This document shows positions 25,751-33,794 of a stretch of 49,205 nt of DNA, one piece after another (the stretch's first letter is position 1; the number at the start of each line of letters is the position of its first letter). Under the pieces are notes generated by a model. It did not search any database. It had not been told where the DNA came from and saw nothing but the letters and a program-made list of their open reading frames with translations. The position numbers and the translations under genes were made by a program. The DNA comes from Sphaerochaetaceae bacterium (GTDB lineage Bacteria > Spirochaetota > Spirochaetia > Sphaerochaetales > Sphaerochaetaceae): positions 1 through 49,205 of the forward strand of contig JAQVOO010000001.1 of the NCBI GenBank assembly GCA_028702575.1, given 5' to 3'.

Positions 25751-26983
25751 TTATATATTATAGGGGAAGGCTTGCAATATTGTATTTTCCAACCCCATTT
25801 GACATGCTCCTATAACTGCCGATTCACGTCCCAAGCGGGTAAGTCTGAATTTGGGAAGGGGAAACGGCACGGATTTTTCAAGCTGTAGACGCATTGGTTC
25901 TAAGACAAACTTTTCACAATTTGGGATGTCAAGTAAATTACCTCCAAAAACAACTAATTCTGGGTTTAGTATAACTAGAATGTTACCGATTCCCCTAGCC
26001 AATAATTTTGCATACGAAGCCAGTATAGTTTGTGCTGTAGCATTACCAGCGTTAGCCATCTCACCAATTAAGGTATGGGTAACCTTTTCATAGGAATAAT
26101 TGGCTGCTTGGAAAACATCTTCTCCTTTACCCGCATGAATCAAGTTTAGGGCAATCCGTTGGATCTGATGAATTGATCCAGTTGATTCAAAGGTTTGAGC
26201 TTCCTTAGTTCCTGCATATCCATCTGACGCAATATATTGGTAGCCAATTTCCCCGGCTGCACCATTAGCTCCTCGATACAACTGACCATGGAAAAGGATG
26301 CCAGCACCAATGCCATAGTGGATAGTAATGTAGACACAATTTTCTTCAGGAATCGAATTTTGATAGTGTTTTTCAGCTATTATAGCTAGATTTTCATTAT
26401 TTTCTAAAAATACTGGTACTGTGTAGGTGCTTTCTATTAGTCGTTTAAGATTCAATTCTTTTAAGTTACTGTATAATACTGCATAAATCTTTTGATGTAC
26501 CAAATCAATAGCAGCGGGAACGCCGATTGTGAAAGCTATTACTGGGATTTCCTGATCATCGATGTATTGCTTATGATGTAAGAAATACTCTAATCGTTGT
26601 AGTATGTGGTCCTCTATACAACTGTTTGTAATATCTAGAACCACCTCTTCAACGGTCAACATATGACCAGCCATATCCATCTTAGCGATTTTTAAAAATG
26701 GCAGTTCGATTGAAATCCCGACCGACATTCCCAGTTGGGAGTTGATTTCAACTTCATGGGCCTGACGGCCATGTTTTGTGATAATTTTTCTTTCTTTTAA
26801 ATATCTAAGTTCAATTAGTTGGTCAACGGCCCGTGAGACCGCTGGAAGGCTCAGGTTGAGAACTTTGGATATTTCAGACCGATATGTAGGTCCTAGCTTT
26901 CTAACATGATTCAAGATCAGGGAGATGTTCATCGTATTTTGCAAGTTAGCGTTGACCGCGCTATGTAACTTTAGGCGATGCAT
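25751..26983 (-). CDS. ROK-family transcriptional regulator
   Basis: A 410-residue NagC/Mlc-type regulator, presumably of this sugar locus. ATG 26983 has GGGAGG upstream and is preferred over the extended frame. An N-terminal winged HTH (about residues 15-70, with the recognition stretch SEISKVLNLSLPAVSRAVDQL) is followed by a ROK sugar-binding domain (FTIGVPAAIDL, IHYGIGAGILFHGQL, GANGAAGEIGY). The kinase END motif is ENN, as expected for a non-catalytic sensor. The zinc site normally CGxxGCxE is missing; the region reads TKEAQTFESTGSI. Its start overlaps the end of the URO-D gene by 13 bases. Confidence 0.9.
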   Translation of the reverse strand: MHRLKLHSAVNANLQNTMNISLILNHVRKLGPTYRSEISKVLNLSLPAVSRAVDQLIELRYLKERKIITKHGRQAHEVEINSQLGMSVGISIELPFLKIAKMDMAGHMLTVEEVVLDITNSCIEDHILQRLEYFLHHKQYIDDQEIPVIAFTIGVPAAIDLVHQKIYAVLYSNLKELNLKRLIESTYTVPVFLENNENLAIIAEKHYQNSIPEENCVYITIHYGIGAGILFHGQLYRGANGAAGEIGYQYIASDGYAGTKEAQTFESTGSIHQIQRIALNLIHAGKGEDVFQAANYSYEKVTHTLIGEMANAGNATAQTILASYAKLLARGIGNILVILNPELVVFGGNLLDIPNCEKFVLEPMRLQLEKSVPFPLPKFRLTRLGRESAVIGACQMGLENTILQAFPYNI

Positions 26984-28017
26984 AGCTTTCCTCCCAGCGT
27001 AACTTCTTCTAGATAATCCATCATATGCTGAATTATGGGGATAGGAGTCCACAGATAGAGGCTGTAGGTAAGAATTAATCCTCCAGCGGGGTCATACATG
27101 GTTTGCATTAGGTACGATAAATAGTCTAGCACTTTTTTAGGGTCCTCTTGTTGAGTAATAAATTGTCGGTCAATATCGAGGTCGATAGCTACCCTGTTTT
27201 TTATAGTCTTTTTAATCCATTCTAAAGTATTTACCCGATCTAGGACATTAAACACACGTATAGGTAAGGTGAGTAGGTCTTCAGCCAAATCTCTTATGTC
27301 TCCATCACTGTGCATATGAATAATAGATCCGTGCTGTTCCGCCGGTGCCATAATGTTTTTGTAGAGGGGTAGAATATGTTTTTTGAACATGGTTGGTGAG
27401 AGCATGGGCCCTTTGTGCATTCCCAGATCTTCTGCAAACCCCATCCATTCAACATCCGCATATTCTACAAACCGTTCAACTAAACCAAGATTCAAGTCTT
27501 GCAACATTGCTAGAAGAGTAGAGAGCTCAGCAGGATCGTCATAAAGCGTATAAATTGCTTGCTCATACCCTAAAAGGTCTAATAGTTTTAGGAAAGTGTG
27601 ACCATGACCAATCTCCCCTGAGCGTAAACAGGAGAAAAAGCCGATAGAGCCGCCGGTTGGTGAACTTCCTTTCTCGAGATACCAATGAGTAGTTCTATCG
27701 GGATCAGGCGGGGTGTAGGTGTGAACTTTTTCTAAGTTAGCAAGAGAGTGTTGGGTTACAGTGCCGATGAGCCCGCCCATCTTTGTTTCCCAGACACATC
27801 CCCAAAGGTCGGTCCAAAGAAGAAAGGGTACTTCTTCTTGAAGGTTACTGTAAACAGGAAGACCCTCAGGAAAAAGCTGTGGATAACTAAGGATAATATC
27901 AGCGAGTTGGCTACGGTCATAATGGTCCCAACAAACCATGTTTATATGAAATATTACAGGAATAGCAGAAGGAAAATCATACTTCACTGTCGTCTGTAGC
28001 AATGTCTTTCTATCCAT
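26971..28017 (-). CDS. URO-D (uroporphyrinogen decarboxylase/methyltransferase) superfamily protein
   Basis: A 348-residue cytoplasmic protein with the URO-D TIM-barrel layout (COG0407-like). Visible features include FAEDLGMHKGPMLSPTMFKKHILPLYK and IIHMHSDGDIRDLAEDLL, the place where corrinoid methyltransferases of the MtaA/CmuA group carry a zinc HxC; here it is HxH. The porphyrin-site residues of true HemE at the N-terminus are not seen, and a haem role is unlikely in a sugar operon. First gene of the minus-strand run, divergent from the binding-protein gene. Possible functions are methyl transfer from a methylated substrate or another lyase reaction; neither is shown. Confidence 0.75.
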   Translation of the reverse strand: MDRKTLLQTTVKYDFPSAIPVIFHINMVCWDHYDRSQLADIILSYPQLFPEGLPVYSNLQEEVPFLLWTDLWGCVWETKMGGLIGTVTQHSLANLEKVHTYTPPDPDRTTHWYLEKGSSPTGGSIGFFSCLRSGEIGHGHTFLKLLDLLGYEQAIYTLYDDPAELSTLLAMLQDLNLGLVERFVEYADVEWMGFAEDLGMHKGPMLSPTMFKKHILPLYKNIMAPAEQHGSIIHMHSDGDIRDLAEDLLTLPIRVFNVLDRVNTLEWIKKTIKNRVAIDLDIDRQFITQQEDPKKVLDYLSYLMQTMYDPAGGLILTYSLYLWTPIPIIQHMMDYLEEVTLGGKLCIA

Positions 28018-28085
28018 TTACCCGCCTAAAGGTCACTATCGCACAGCATATGTAACAGTACGTTAGTGATAAATTGCACAATTTG

Positions 28086-28115
28086 ATAGTAGTATGAGAC
28101 TTTTTTTTGTGTCAA
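28086..28115 (-). promoter_or_regulatory. Promoter for the minus-strand sugar operon
   Basis: On the minus strand TTGACA (28115-28110) is followed after 18 bases by TACTAT (28091-28086). It points toward the URO-D gene start at 28017, giving a leader of about 60 bases. Confidence 0.5.
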
Positions 28116-28144
28116 GCAAAATTATGGGTTTAGCAAGATTATGG

Positions 28145-28173
28145 TTGACAACCAAATTGGGGTGAAATAGAAT
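28145..28173 (+). promoter_or_regulatory. Promoter for the plus-strand sugar transporter operon
   Basis: TTGACA (28145-28150) and TAGAAT (28168-28173) are separated by exactly 17 bases. It lies about 80 bases before the binding-protein ATG and 30 bases from the opposing -35, so a regulator bound between them could control both transcripts. Confidence 0.7.
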
Positions 28174-28202
28174 GATTCTAGTGGAATACAGTAGTTATGA
28201 TT

Positions 28203-28232
28203 AACACTGAGTAACTTATTAGGATCAGTGTT
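28203..28232 (+). promoter_or_regulatory. Inverted repeat in the leader of the transporter operon
   Basis: AACACTGA (28203-28210) and TCAGTGTT (28225-28232) are perfect complements separated by 14 bases. The site lies downstream of the promoter and directly before the AAAAAGGAGG ribosome site, so it may be an operator for the ROK regulator or a leader hairpin. Confidence 0.45.
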
Positions 28233-28251
28233 TAAAAAAGGAGGATTAACT

Positions 28252-29496
28252 ATGAAAAAGGTATTCTTGATATCAGCTTTAGTGCTGGTAATAATAACGT
28301 CCATGGTTTTTGGTGCTGGCCAACAAGAAGCTGCCAAACCCAAGGTAACGGTTTTCTGGGCCCTGTATGATGGGTTGACCGAAGAGTATCGGGCGGATCT
28401 CCAAAGCGCGTTCATGGCAGAGTATCCCGATATTATTCTCGATATCGTGCCAATCCCTTGGGATAACGTCTATGATAAGTTGACGACTTCGCTAGCAGGC
28501 GGTAATGCTCCTGAGCTGAGTGTTATTGGTACGCGTTGGGCTCTTGAGCTACTTTCAATGGATGCCATAGAACCAGTCGACAAATATGTAAGCCAAGCTA
28601 CGTTGGATAATATTTTTGACGGAACTAAAGAAGCTCTTATTGATGGTAAGCTATGGGGTCTTCCTGTAGCAGCAGGAGCGAGAATCTTAGCAATCAATAA
28701 TGACCTTACAAAGAAAGTCCCAGCTACGATGGAAGAAATGCGTGCTGAGGCGTTAAATGTGGTCAGAAGAACCGGTAAATATGGTATTATTATGCCTGGA
28801 AAGAAACATACTGAACTTACCGATTTCGGTTATTATCTCTATGCGGCTGGTGGCGACATCTTTGAGGTCAATCCGGATGGTAGCTTTGGTAAATGTGCCA
28901 TTAACAGTCCTGCTGGTGTCAAGGCCCTTGAGTTTATGGTACAGCTAGCTAAGGACAAGGTTGTCCCAGGTGGTTACTTGTCACAGACACGCATGGAGGC
29001 ACACCCTGTTTTCTATGCGGGTGATGCAGCTTACGTTATGATTGGTGCTTGGGTTGATTCTGCTCTACAGCAGGCTGGGGCTAAGTTTGATGTGACATAT
29101 GCCCAGATTCCAGGATTTGCTGGATATAAATCAGCACCCTTGGTAATTACCGACTCTATCGCTATCTTTAAAGATGCTAAGAATAAAAAAGAAGCTGGTA
29201 TATTCCTTGACTTTTTCTATCGTGATGAGTGGAAAGCAAAGTTTGACGAATTAATCGGTTTCCCACCAGTAACTATTTCTGCAAGCAAACTTCCTCAGTT
29301 CCAATCACCTCTGTACCAAGCTCTCAATGAAGCAGCTGGAAATGCAAAACCATGGCCTTTGATTGAAGGGTTTGCTGAGATGACAGATATAATTTGGGAT
29401 GCAATAAGTATGGCGTATCTTGGACAAAAAACTCCTAAGAAAGCTCTTGACGATGCAGCCAGAAGTATTGATGAACTCAAGGCTACTTACGAATAA
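28252..29496 (+). CDS. CUT1 carbohydrate ABC transporter substrate-binding protein
   Basis: A 414-residue family 1 extracellular sugar-binding protein. ATG 28252 has a strong AAAAAGGAGG site and begins MKKVFLISALVLVIITSMVFGAGQQEA: a signal peptide cleaved near GAG, with no lipobox cysteine. The mature GQQEA start is the pattern I associate with Sphaerochaeta-like binding proteins. Typical family segments are the opening VTVFWALYDG, SVIGTRWALELL, DGKLWGLPVAAGARILAIN and AGDAAYVMIGAW. It is the first gene of the importer operon and is followed by a strong intercistronic stem-loop. The sugar is unknown; oligosaccharides or substituted sugars are typical for CUT1. Confidence 0.92.
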   Translation: MKKVFLISALVLVIITSMVFGAGQQEAAKPKVTVFWALYDGLTEEYRADLQSAFMAEYPDIILDIVPIPWDNVYDKLTTSLAGGNAPELSVIGTRWALELLSMDAIEPVDKYVSQATLDNIFDGTKEALIDGKLWGLPVAAGARILAINNDLTKKVPATMEEMRAEALNVVRRTGKYGIIMPGKKHTELTDFGYYLYAAGGDIFEVNPDGSFGKCAINSPAGVKALEFMVQLAKDKVVPGGYLSQTRMEAHPVFYAGDAAYVMIGAWVDSALQQAGAKFDVTYAQIPGFAGYKSAPLVITDSIAIFKDAKNKKEAGIFLDFFYRDEWKAKFDELIGFPPVTISASKLPQFQSPLYQALNEAAGNAKPWPLIEGFAEMTDIIWDAISMAYLGQKTPKKALDDAARSIDELKATYE

Positions 29497-29511
29497 GATG
29501 TGAACAATGGA

Positions 29512-29544
29512 ATTCCGCCCAACTATATATGGATTGGGCGGAAT
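29512..29544 (+). promoter_or_regulatory. Intercistronic stem-loop after the binding-protein gene
   Basis: ATTCCGCCCAA (29512-29522) pairs over 11 bases with TTGGGCGGAAT (29534-29544) around an 11-base loop, with no T-run after it. Placed between binding-protein and permease genes, it probably stabilises the upstream message or causes partial termination, giving more binding protein than permease. Confidence 0.7.
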
Positions 29545-29584
29545 CGTTTATAGTACTAACTACCTTTTGTGAGGAAGGCCGCAC

Positions 29585-30487
29585 ATGAAACAACTATCAG
29601 TAAAGCGTCTCAGTGGGGATGCTAAAATGGCATATGTGCTACTTGCTCCTGCGGCAGCTTTTATTGCTGTTTTTATGATCTACCCTATTTTCTATGTTAT
29701 TATGATGTCTCTATATAGGACGAATAAACTCGGTATTCTACAAGAATTTATTTGGTTTAAGAATTTTACTCGAATATTCAAACAAAAAGTATTTTGGGAA
29801 GTGACAGGACGGTCTCTGCTCTGGACAGCTATTGGTGTTACCGTAAAAACAGTGGTCGGGATGATTATAGCCCTCTGTTTGAATGTGGAATTTAGAGGTC
29901 GCAAATTTTCCCGTTTGCTATTTATTATTCCCTGGGCTTCGTCGGTCCCAATTAGTGCGATGCTTTGGAAATGGGTCTATGATCATGAGTTTGGGCTTCT
30001 CAATCACACCTTAATTGCTCTTGGCATCACCCAAAACCCTCCAGTGTGGCTTGGAACCCCTATTTGGTCGTTTGTCTCTTGTATGTGGGTCGATATTTGG
30101 ATTGGTATTCCTTTTATGGCCTTGGTGTTTCTCGCCGGAATGCAGTCAGTCCCAAAAGATTTGTATGAATCGGCAGAGGTTGATGGAGTAAATTCGGCAG
30201 GGAAGTTTTTCTATATTACCATTCCTAGCATTAAACAAATTATTTTTATTGCCACGCTTCTTTCCAGCCTCTGGACATTTAACGATTTCAATGTGATCTA
30301 TATTCTTACTCGTGGAGGCCCTGCTGGAGCAACCGACATTCTCATTACTGCGATTTATAAGAATGGATTTGAGTGGTTGCGCTTTAGTGATTCTGCTGTC
30401 ATGGCTGTGGTGACGTTCATAATTTTGATGGCCTTGAGCATCGTGTATGCAAGGGTCTACTTCAGAGGGGGGGATGACACATTATGA
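29585..30487 (+). CDS. CUT1 ABC transporter permease (MalF/UgpA type)
   Basis: A 300-residue permease with a short cytoplasmic N-terminus and about six membrane helices. The ATPase-contacting EAA loop reads DLYESAEVDGVNSAGKFFYITIPSIK near residue 193. The end RGGPAGATDILITAIYKNGF is typical for the family. Its stop overlaps the second permease start (ATGA). The operon has no ATPase gene, so it must use an ATPase encoded elsewhere, as is common for CUT1 systems served by a shared MsmK/UgpC-type subunit. Confidence 0.93.
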   Translation: MKQLSVKRLSGDAKMAYVLLAPAAAFIAVFMIYPIFYVIMMSLYRTNKLGILQEFIWFKNFTRIFKQKVFWEVTGRSLLWTAIGVTVKTVVGMIIALCLNVEFRGRKFSRLLFIIPWASSVPISAMLWKWVYDHEFGLLNHTLIALGITQNPPVWLGTPIWSFVSCMWVDIWIGIPFMALVFLAGMQSVPKDLYESAEVDGVNSAGKFFYITIPSIKQIIFIATLLSSLWTFNDFNVIYILTRGGPAGATDILITAIYKNGFEWLRFSDSAVMAVVTFIILMALSIVYARVYFRGGDDTL

Positions 30488-31323
30488 AGAAGTTGACTTA
30501 CCGTAATAAATATAAAATTCCAGTGGTTTTACTAACCCTAATATTACTTTTCATTATGTTATTTCCCTTTTTTATCATGCTTTCAACTATGTTCAAATCT
30601 AGTAGCGAAGTGTATACAAGACCTCCGTACTGGATTCCAAAAGGGTTTGCCTTTAATAACTTTGTTAAAGTCTGGACTGAATACAATCTCTTAGGTTATT
30701 TTAAGAACAGTATAATTGTTGGTCTTGGTACCACGTTGTTGAACACTATAATTATTGTACCAGCCGCTTATGCGATAGCTCGGTTTAAATTCAAGGGTCG
30801 CTCTATAGCTCTCTATTCCCTATTGGCGATGCAGATGTTCAGTCCTGTAATTATAATCATTTCACTCTTTCGAGTATTCGTAAAATTGCAATTACTGGAT
30901 AAACTCAGTGGTCTTATATTAGCAAACACGGTAATAACTTTATCGTTTACCACGTGGCTGATGTTTGGTTATTTTTCCTCAATTCCAAAAGAGATTGAGG
31001 ATGCGGCGAGAATAGACGGGTGTAACAGAATGGGGACCTTGCTTCGGATTATGATTCCGATCGCTTCCCCTGGTTTAGTGACTGCTATGATTTATACTTT
31101 TATCCAAGCCTGGAATGATTTCCTTTTCCCCCTCTCTTTCATCAATGCCCAGAGTAAAATGCCATTAACATTGGGTATTTATCAGTTTGTGGGTCGTTGG
31201 TCCACGCAGTGGGAGATGTTAAATGTAGCTGCATTCTTGGCATTAATTCCCGTATTGATACTTTTCTTTATTATTGAAAAACAGTTGGTAGCTGGTTTAG
31301 CTGGCGGAGCAGTAAAAGGGTAG
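30484..31323 (+). CDS. CUT1 ABC transporter permease (MalG/UgpE type)
   Basis: A 279-residue inner-membrane permease, the partner of the preceding one, with six predicted helices. The EAA loop is IPKEIEDAARIDGCNRMGTLLRIMIP near residue 167, and the C-terminus ends with QLVAGLAGGAVKG, the standard MalG-like tail that contacts the ATPase. Start overlaps the previous stop. A 60-base spacer with GGAGG leads to the isomerase gene, so the same message probably continues into the catabolic genes. Confidence 0.93.
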   Translation: MKKLTYRNKYKIPVVLLTLILLFIMLFPFFIMLSTMFKSSSEVYTRPPYWIPKGFAFNNFVKVWTEYNLLGYFKNSIIVGLGTTLLNTIIIVPAAYAIARFKFKGRSIALYSLLAMQMFSPVIIIISLFRVFVKLQLLDKLSGLILANTVITLSFTTWLMFGYFSSIPKEIEDAARIDGCNRMGTLLRIMIPIASPGLVTAMIYTFIQAWNDFLFPLSFINAQSKMPLTLGIYQFVGRWSTQWEMLNVAAFLALIPVLILFFIIEKQLVAGLAGGAVKG

Positions 31324-31383
31324 GGCTTTAAAGGTAAAATTATACGAAGGTACATATTTAATAAAAAATGGAGGCGTAAGAGG

Positions 31384-32226
31384 ATGTTAAAGGGAATTAA
31401 TTATTGGGCTTTCCCAGCTGATGCGAAAGGGGCTTTATTAACAGGAATTGAAGTTCTGGATCGGGCTGTAGAGTTAGGGTTCGATGCGGTGGAGTTTACT
31501 GTAGATCCAGTTGGAGCTGTTACTCCTGAAACAACCCAAAAAGAGGTTGAGCAGTTACGTAACGAGGCTGCTAAGCGCAATATTATACTTCGAACTCTAG
31601 CAGCAGGTCTGGCTTGGGGAGCTTCTCCGAGTAGCCCTGATCCTAAGGTTCGTGCACAAGCAGTTGAAAATGCTAAGAAACAATTGAGACTTGCCTCATG
31701 GCTGGGTTGTTCTTCAATCCTCTATTTACCGGGTATGGTCTCAGCTTGTTTTGTCCCAGAGTTTAGTCCTCAACCTTATGATAAAGTTTTACAATGGTCT
31801 AAGGAATCACTTAGTGCCATTTTACCGCTGGCTGAAGAGTTGAAGATTGGCATTGGCGTAGAAAATGTCTGGAATCGATTTTTATTAAGTCCAGTTGAAA
31901 TGGCTGAGTACATCGATTCTTTCTCTTCTGAATATGTCGGTTCCTATTTTGATGTTGGGAATGTGATGTTGTATGGCCATCCTGAGCATTGGATTCGCAT
32001 TCTTGGCAAACGTATTTTAGCGGTACATATGAAAGATTTTAGAGTTAATGTTGGTAATTTAGACGGATTCGTCGATTTATTGGCCGGGGATGTTTGTTTT
32101 CCAGAAGTTATGAAAGCTTTTAAAGAGGTTGGTTATAATGGGACATTTACGGCTGAGTATGTACCAGGTACGTTAGGTGCTACCGAAAAAGCGGCTGTAG
32201 CTTTAAAAATTATTGAGAAGATGTAG
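31384..32226 (+). CDS. Sugar phosphate isomerase/epimerase-like TIM-barrel protein
   Basis: A 280-residue protein of the xylose-isomerase-like/AP-endonuclease-2 fold. Metal ligands expected for this fold are visible: Glu in IGVENVWNRF, Asp in SYFDVGNVML, His in AVHMKDFRV and Glu in FTAEYVPG. Members include hydroxypyruvate isomerase, tagatose/psicose epimerases and inosose isomerase or dehydratase, so it probably moves a carbonyl or inverts a centre on a keto-sugar. The ATG at 31384 follows GGAGG at nine bases. It directly precedes a Gfo/Idh/MocA oxidoreductase, and such pairs are common in inositol-like and 3-keto-sugar pathways. Confidence 0.87.
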   Translation: MLKGINYWAFPADAKGALLTGIEVLDRAVELGFDAVEFTVDPVGAVTPETTQKEVEQLRNEAAKRNIILRTLAAGLAWGASPSSPDPKVRAQAVENAKKQLRLASWLGCSSILYLPGMVSACFVPEFSPQPYDKVLQWSKESLSAILPLAEELKIGIGVENVWNRFLLSPVEMAEYIDSFSSEYVGSYFDVGNVMLYGHPEHWIRILGKRILAVHMKDFRVNVGNLDGFVDLLAGDVCFPEVMKAFKEVGYNGTFTAEYVPGTLGATEKAAVALKIIEKM

Positions 32227-32237
32227 GAGGAGCTGGT

Positions 32238-33251
32238 ATGGTGCGTGTTGCATTAGTTGGTCTAGGATTTATGGGGCGTATGCATTTGAGCATTTATGGA
32301 AACCTTCCAAAAGCTCAAATTACTGCATTGTGTGACTCTAGGGAAGAGAGTTTGGACCTTTCAAAAGCTGGTGGAGGAAATATTGCAGTCGGAGAGATGA
32401 AAACCGATGTATCAAAAGCTAAAGTATATACCGATTACAAGAAGATGTTAACTGATGGTGGTTTCGATTTTGTCGATCTTTGTATTCCTACCTTTTTGCA
32501 TAAGGAGTTTGCCGTTTCAGCTTTACGAGCTGGATATGATGTGTTCTGTGAAAAGCCCATGGCCCGTAGTGTAGAAGAAGCTGAAGAGATGGTTACCGTC
32601 GCTAAAGAAACGGGTAAATTCCTCGCGGTGGGGCAATGTCTTCGCTTCTGGCCTATGTATGTAAAGATAAAAGAACTACTTGATTCTAAGAAATATGGCA
32701 AAGTCATCAGTGCAGAATTTTCACGCTATTCGCCTTACCCAACCTGGACGGTAGGGGGATGGACAGATGATGGAGAGTTATCTGGCAGTGCTGCCCTTGA
32801 TCTTCACATTCACGATGTAGACATCATGAATTTCTATTTTGGCCCCCCAAAGGCTGTCACTTCTTCAGGAGTAGAGGCCCCTGGCGGTGGGTTTGGGCAT
32901 ATAGCAACACTATATGATTATCCTGGTATGACCGTGACATCGGTTGGTGATTGGCTCTGCAGTGACTCTTTTAACCTAATCATGCGGGCACTCATTGTTT
33001 TGGAAAAGGGAGTAATTAACTTAGATACTTCTCAGCCAGAGGCATTGGTTGTGTATGAAGATGGTAAAGGTAAGTTCAGTCCGGAACTCGATAGCAAGGA
33101 TGGTTACTATTATGAGTTAGAGGCATTCGTTAATAATGTAGCAACGAGAAAAGCACCTACTGTAGTAACCCCTGAGTCAGCTATGGGATCACTTAAAATT
33201 GTATTAGCTGAAATTGAATCAGCGTCTAAGGGTAAACAGATTAAGCTGTAA
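32238..33251 (+). CDS. Gfo/Idh/MocA-family oxidoreductase (second copy in locus)
   Basis: A 337-residue NAD(P)-dependent sugar dehydrogenase. The opening is VALVGLGFMGRMHLS; CEKPMARS keeps the canonical EKP lysine, unlike the copy at 21925-22992; and ALDLHIHDVDIMNFYFG carries the active-site His and Asp. AGGAGG lies just upstream, 11 bases after the isomerase stop. Together with the isomerase it probably oxidises the imported sugar or reduces an intermediate. It is the last gene of the operon and is followed by a 14-15-bp stem-loop at 33287. Confidence 0.9.
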   Translation: MVRVALVGLGFMGRMHLSIYGNLPKAQITALCDSREESLDLSKAGGGNIAVGEMKTDVSKAKVYTDYKKMLTDGGFDFVDLCIPTFLHKEFAVSALRAGYDVFCEKPMARSVEEAEEMVTVAKETGKFLAVGQCLRFWPMYVKIKELLDSKKYGKVISAEFSRYSPYPTWTVGGWTDDGELSGSAALDLHIHDVDIMNFYFGPPKAVTSSGVEAPGGGFGHIATLYDYPGMTVTSVGDWLCSDSFNLIMRALIVLEKGVINLDTSQPEALVVYEDGKGKFSPELDSKDGYYYELEAFVNNVATRKAPTVVTPESAMGSLKIVLAEIESASKGKQIKL

Positions 33252-33286
33252 GGCTTCACTCTCTCATAATAAATTACTATGCTAAA

Positions 33287-33320
33287 TCAGTAGTTTTGGT
33301 GGGAACATCAAAGCTACTGG
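33287..33320 (+). terminator. Strong stem-loop after the sugar operon
   Basis: AGTAGTTTTGGTG (33289-33301) pairs with CATCAAAGCTACT (33306-33318) around a GGAA loop, with a few G-U pairs, and the stem extends by one or two more pairs outward. No T-run follows, so it may be a weak or Rho-assisted terminator or a 3'-end stabiliser. The relE remnant converges on it from the other side. Confidence 0.55.
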
Positions 33321-33350
33321 TGTGAGTTGCTACATGTATCAAAGGGGCAA

Positions 33351-33641
33351 TTAGTTTGTTTTTGTTAACCTTTGTATAACTTGTAAATATTTTTGTGGTG
33401 TCCCAACGTTAAGCATGAGAATTACAACTTTATCTTCCATTATCTCTGTAATAAGGCGATATTCGCCAATCCGATACCGCCATTGACCACTACGGTTTGC
33501 TTGTAGACTTTTTCCATGTTGGTAGGGGTTCGAACAGCCTTCAAGGTTTTTACGAATCCAAGCAATTATAAGAAGTGAGATATGTTTATCAAGTTTTTTC
33601 ATTGCCTTTAGGGCATTTTTTGTAAACTCTACTGTGTACAT
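33351..33641 (-). pseudogene. RelE/ParE-type toxin, frameshifted near the C-terminus
   Basis: The 96-codon frame matches RelE-type mRNA interferases through LEGCSNPYQHGKSLQANRSG, QWRYRIGEYRLITEI and VILMLNVG. After that it reads TPQKYLQVIQRLTKTN, which is unlike the family. Removing one base from the GGG of the coding strand (33402-33404) gives VGHHKNIYKLYKG and then TAA at 33367-33365, the expected RelE ending with its His and Tyr region. So the present gene appears to have a +1 frameshift that removes catalytic C-terminal residues. Its ATG shares one base with the antitoxin stop (TAATG). A sequencing error in the GGG is the alternative. Confidence 0.8.
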
Positions 33642-33777
33642 TATTTCAGTCCTAATTCGCTCTCCACTTCATCAAGTGAATAGGTCTCTGCCTTGGCCCG
33701 AAATTCTGCAATCGCAGTGTTATAAACCTGAAGATCGTATTCATCTTCAGTACGGTCTAAAACAGATTGCCGTACTA
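33641..33777 (-). pseudogene. RelB-like antitoxin, C-terminal part (separated by IS insertion)
   Basis: The frame RQSVLDRTEDEYDLQVYN...SLDEVESELGLK is the toxin-binding half of a short antitoxin (DUF6290/RelB-like). Its ribbon-helix-helix N-terminus is absent here and lies on the far side of the IS element (35818-35908). The frame continues into the IS end only by chance. Rejoining at the duplicated TAGTA gives MSELVRQSVLDR, a perfect in-frame fusion, for a total of 73 residues once the upstream A-run is corrected. It ends at the toxin start codon. Confidence 0.85.
33773..33777 (+). repeat. Target-site duplication, left copy
   Basis: TACTA directly outside the left IS end, identical to 35818-35822. 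Removing one copy and the IS restores the antitoxin reading frame at the junction. Confidence 0.85.
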
Positions 33778-33794
33778 CTGGCGTTCGACAGTTG
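33778..33794 (+). repeat. IS terminal inverted repeat, left
   Basis: 17 bases, CTGGCGTTCGACAGTTG, perfectly complementary to 35801-35817. Confidence 0.92.
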
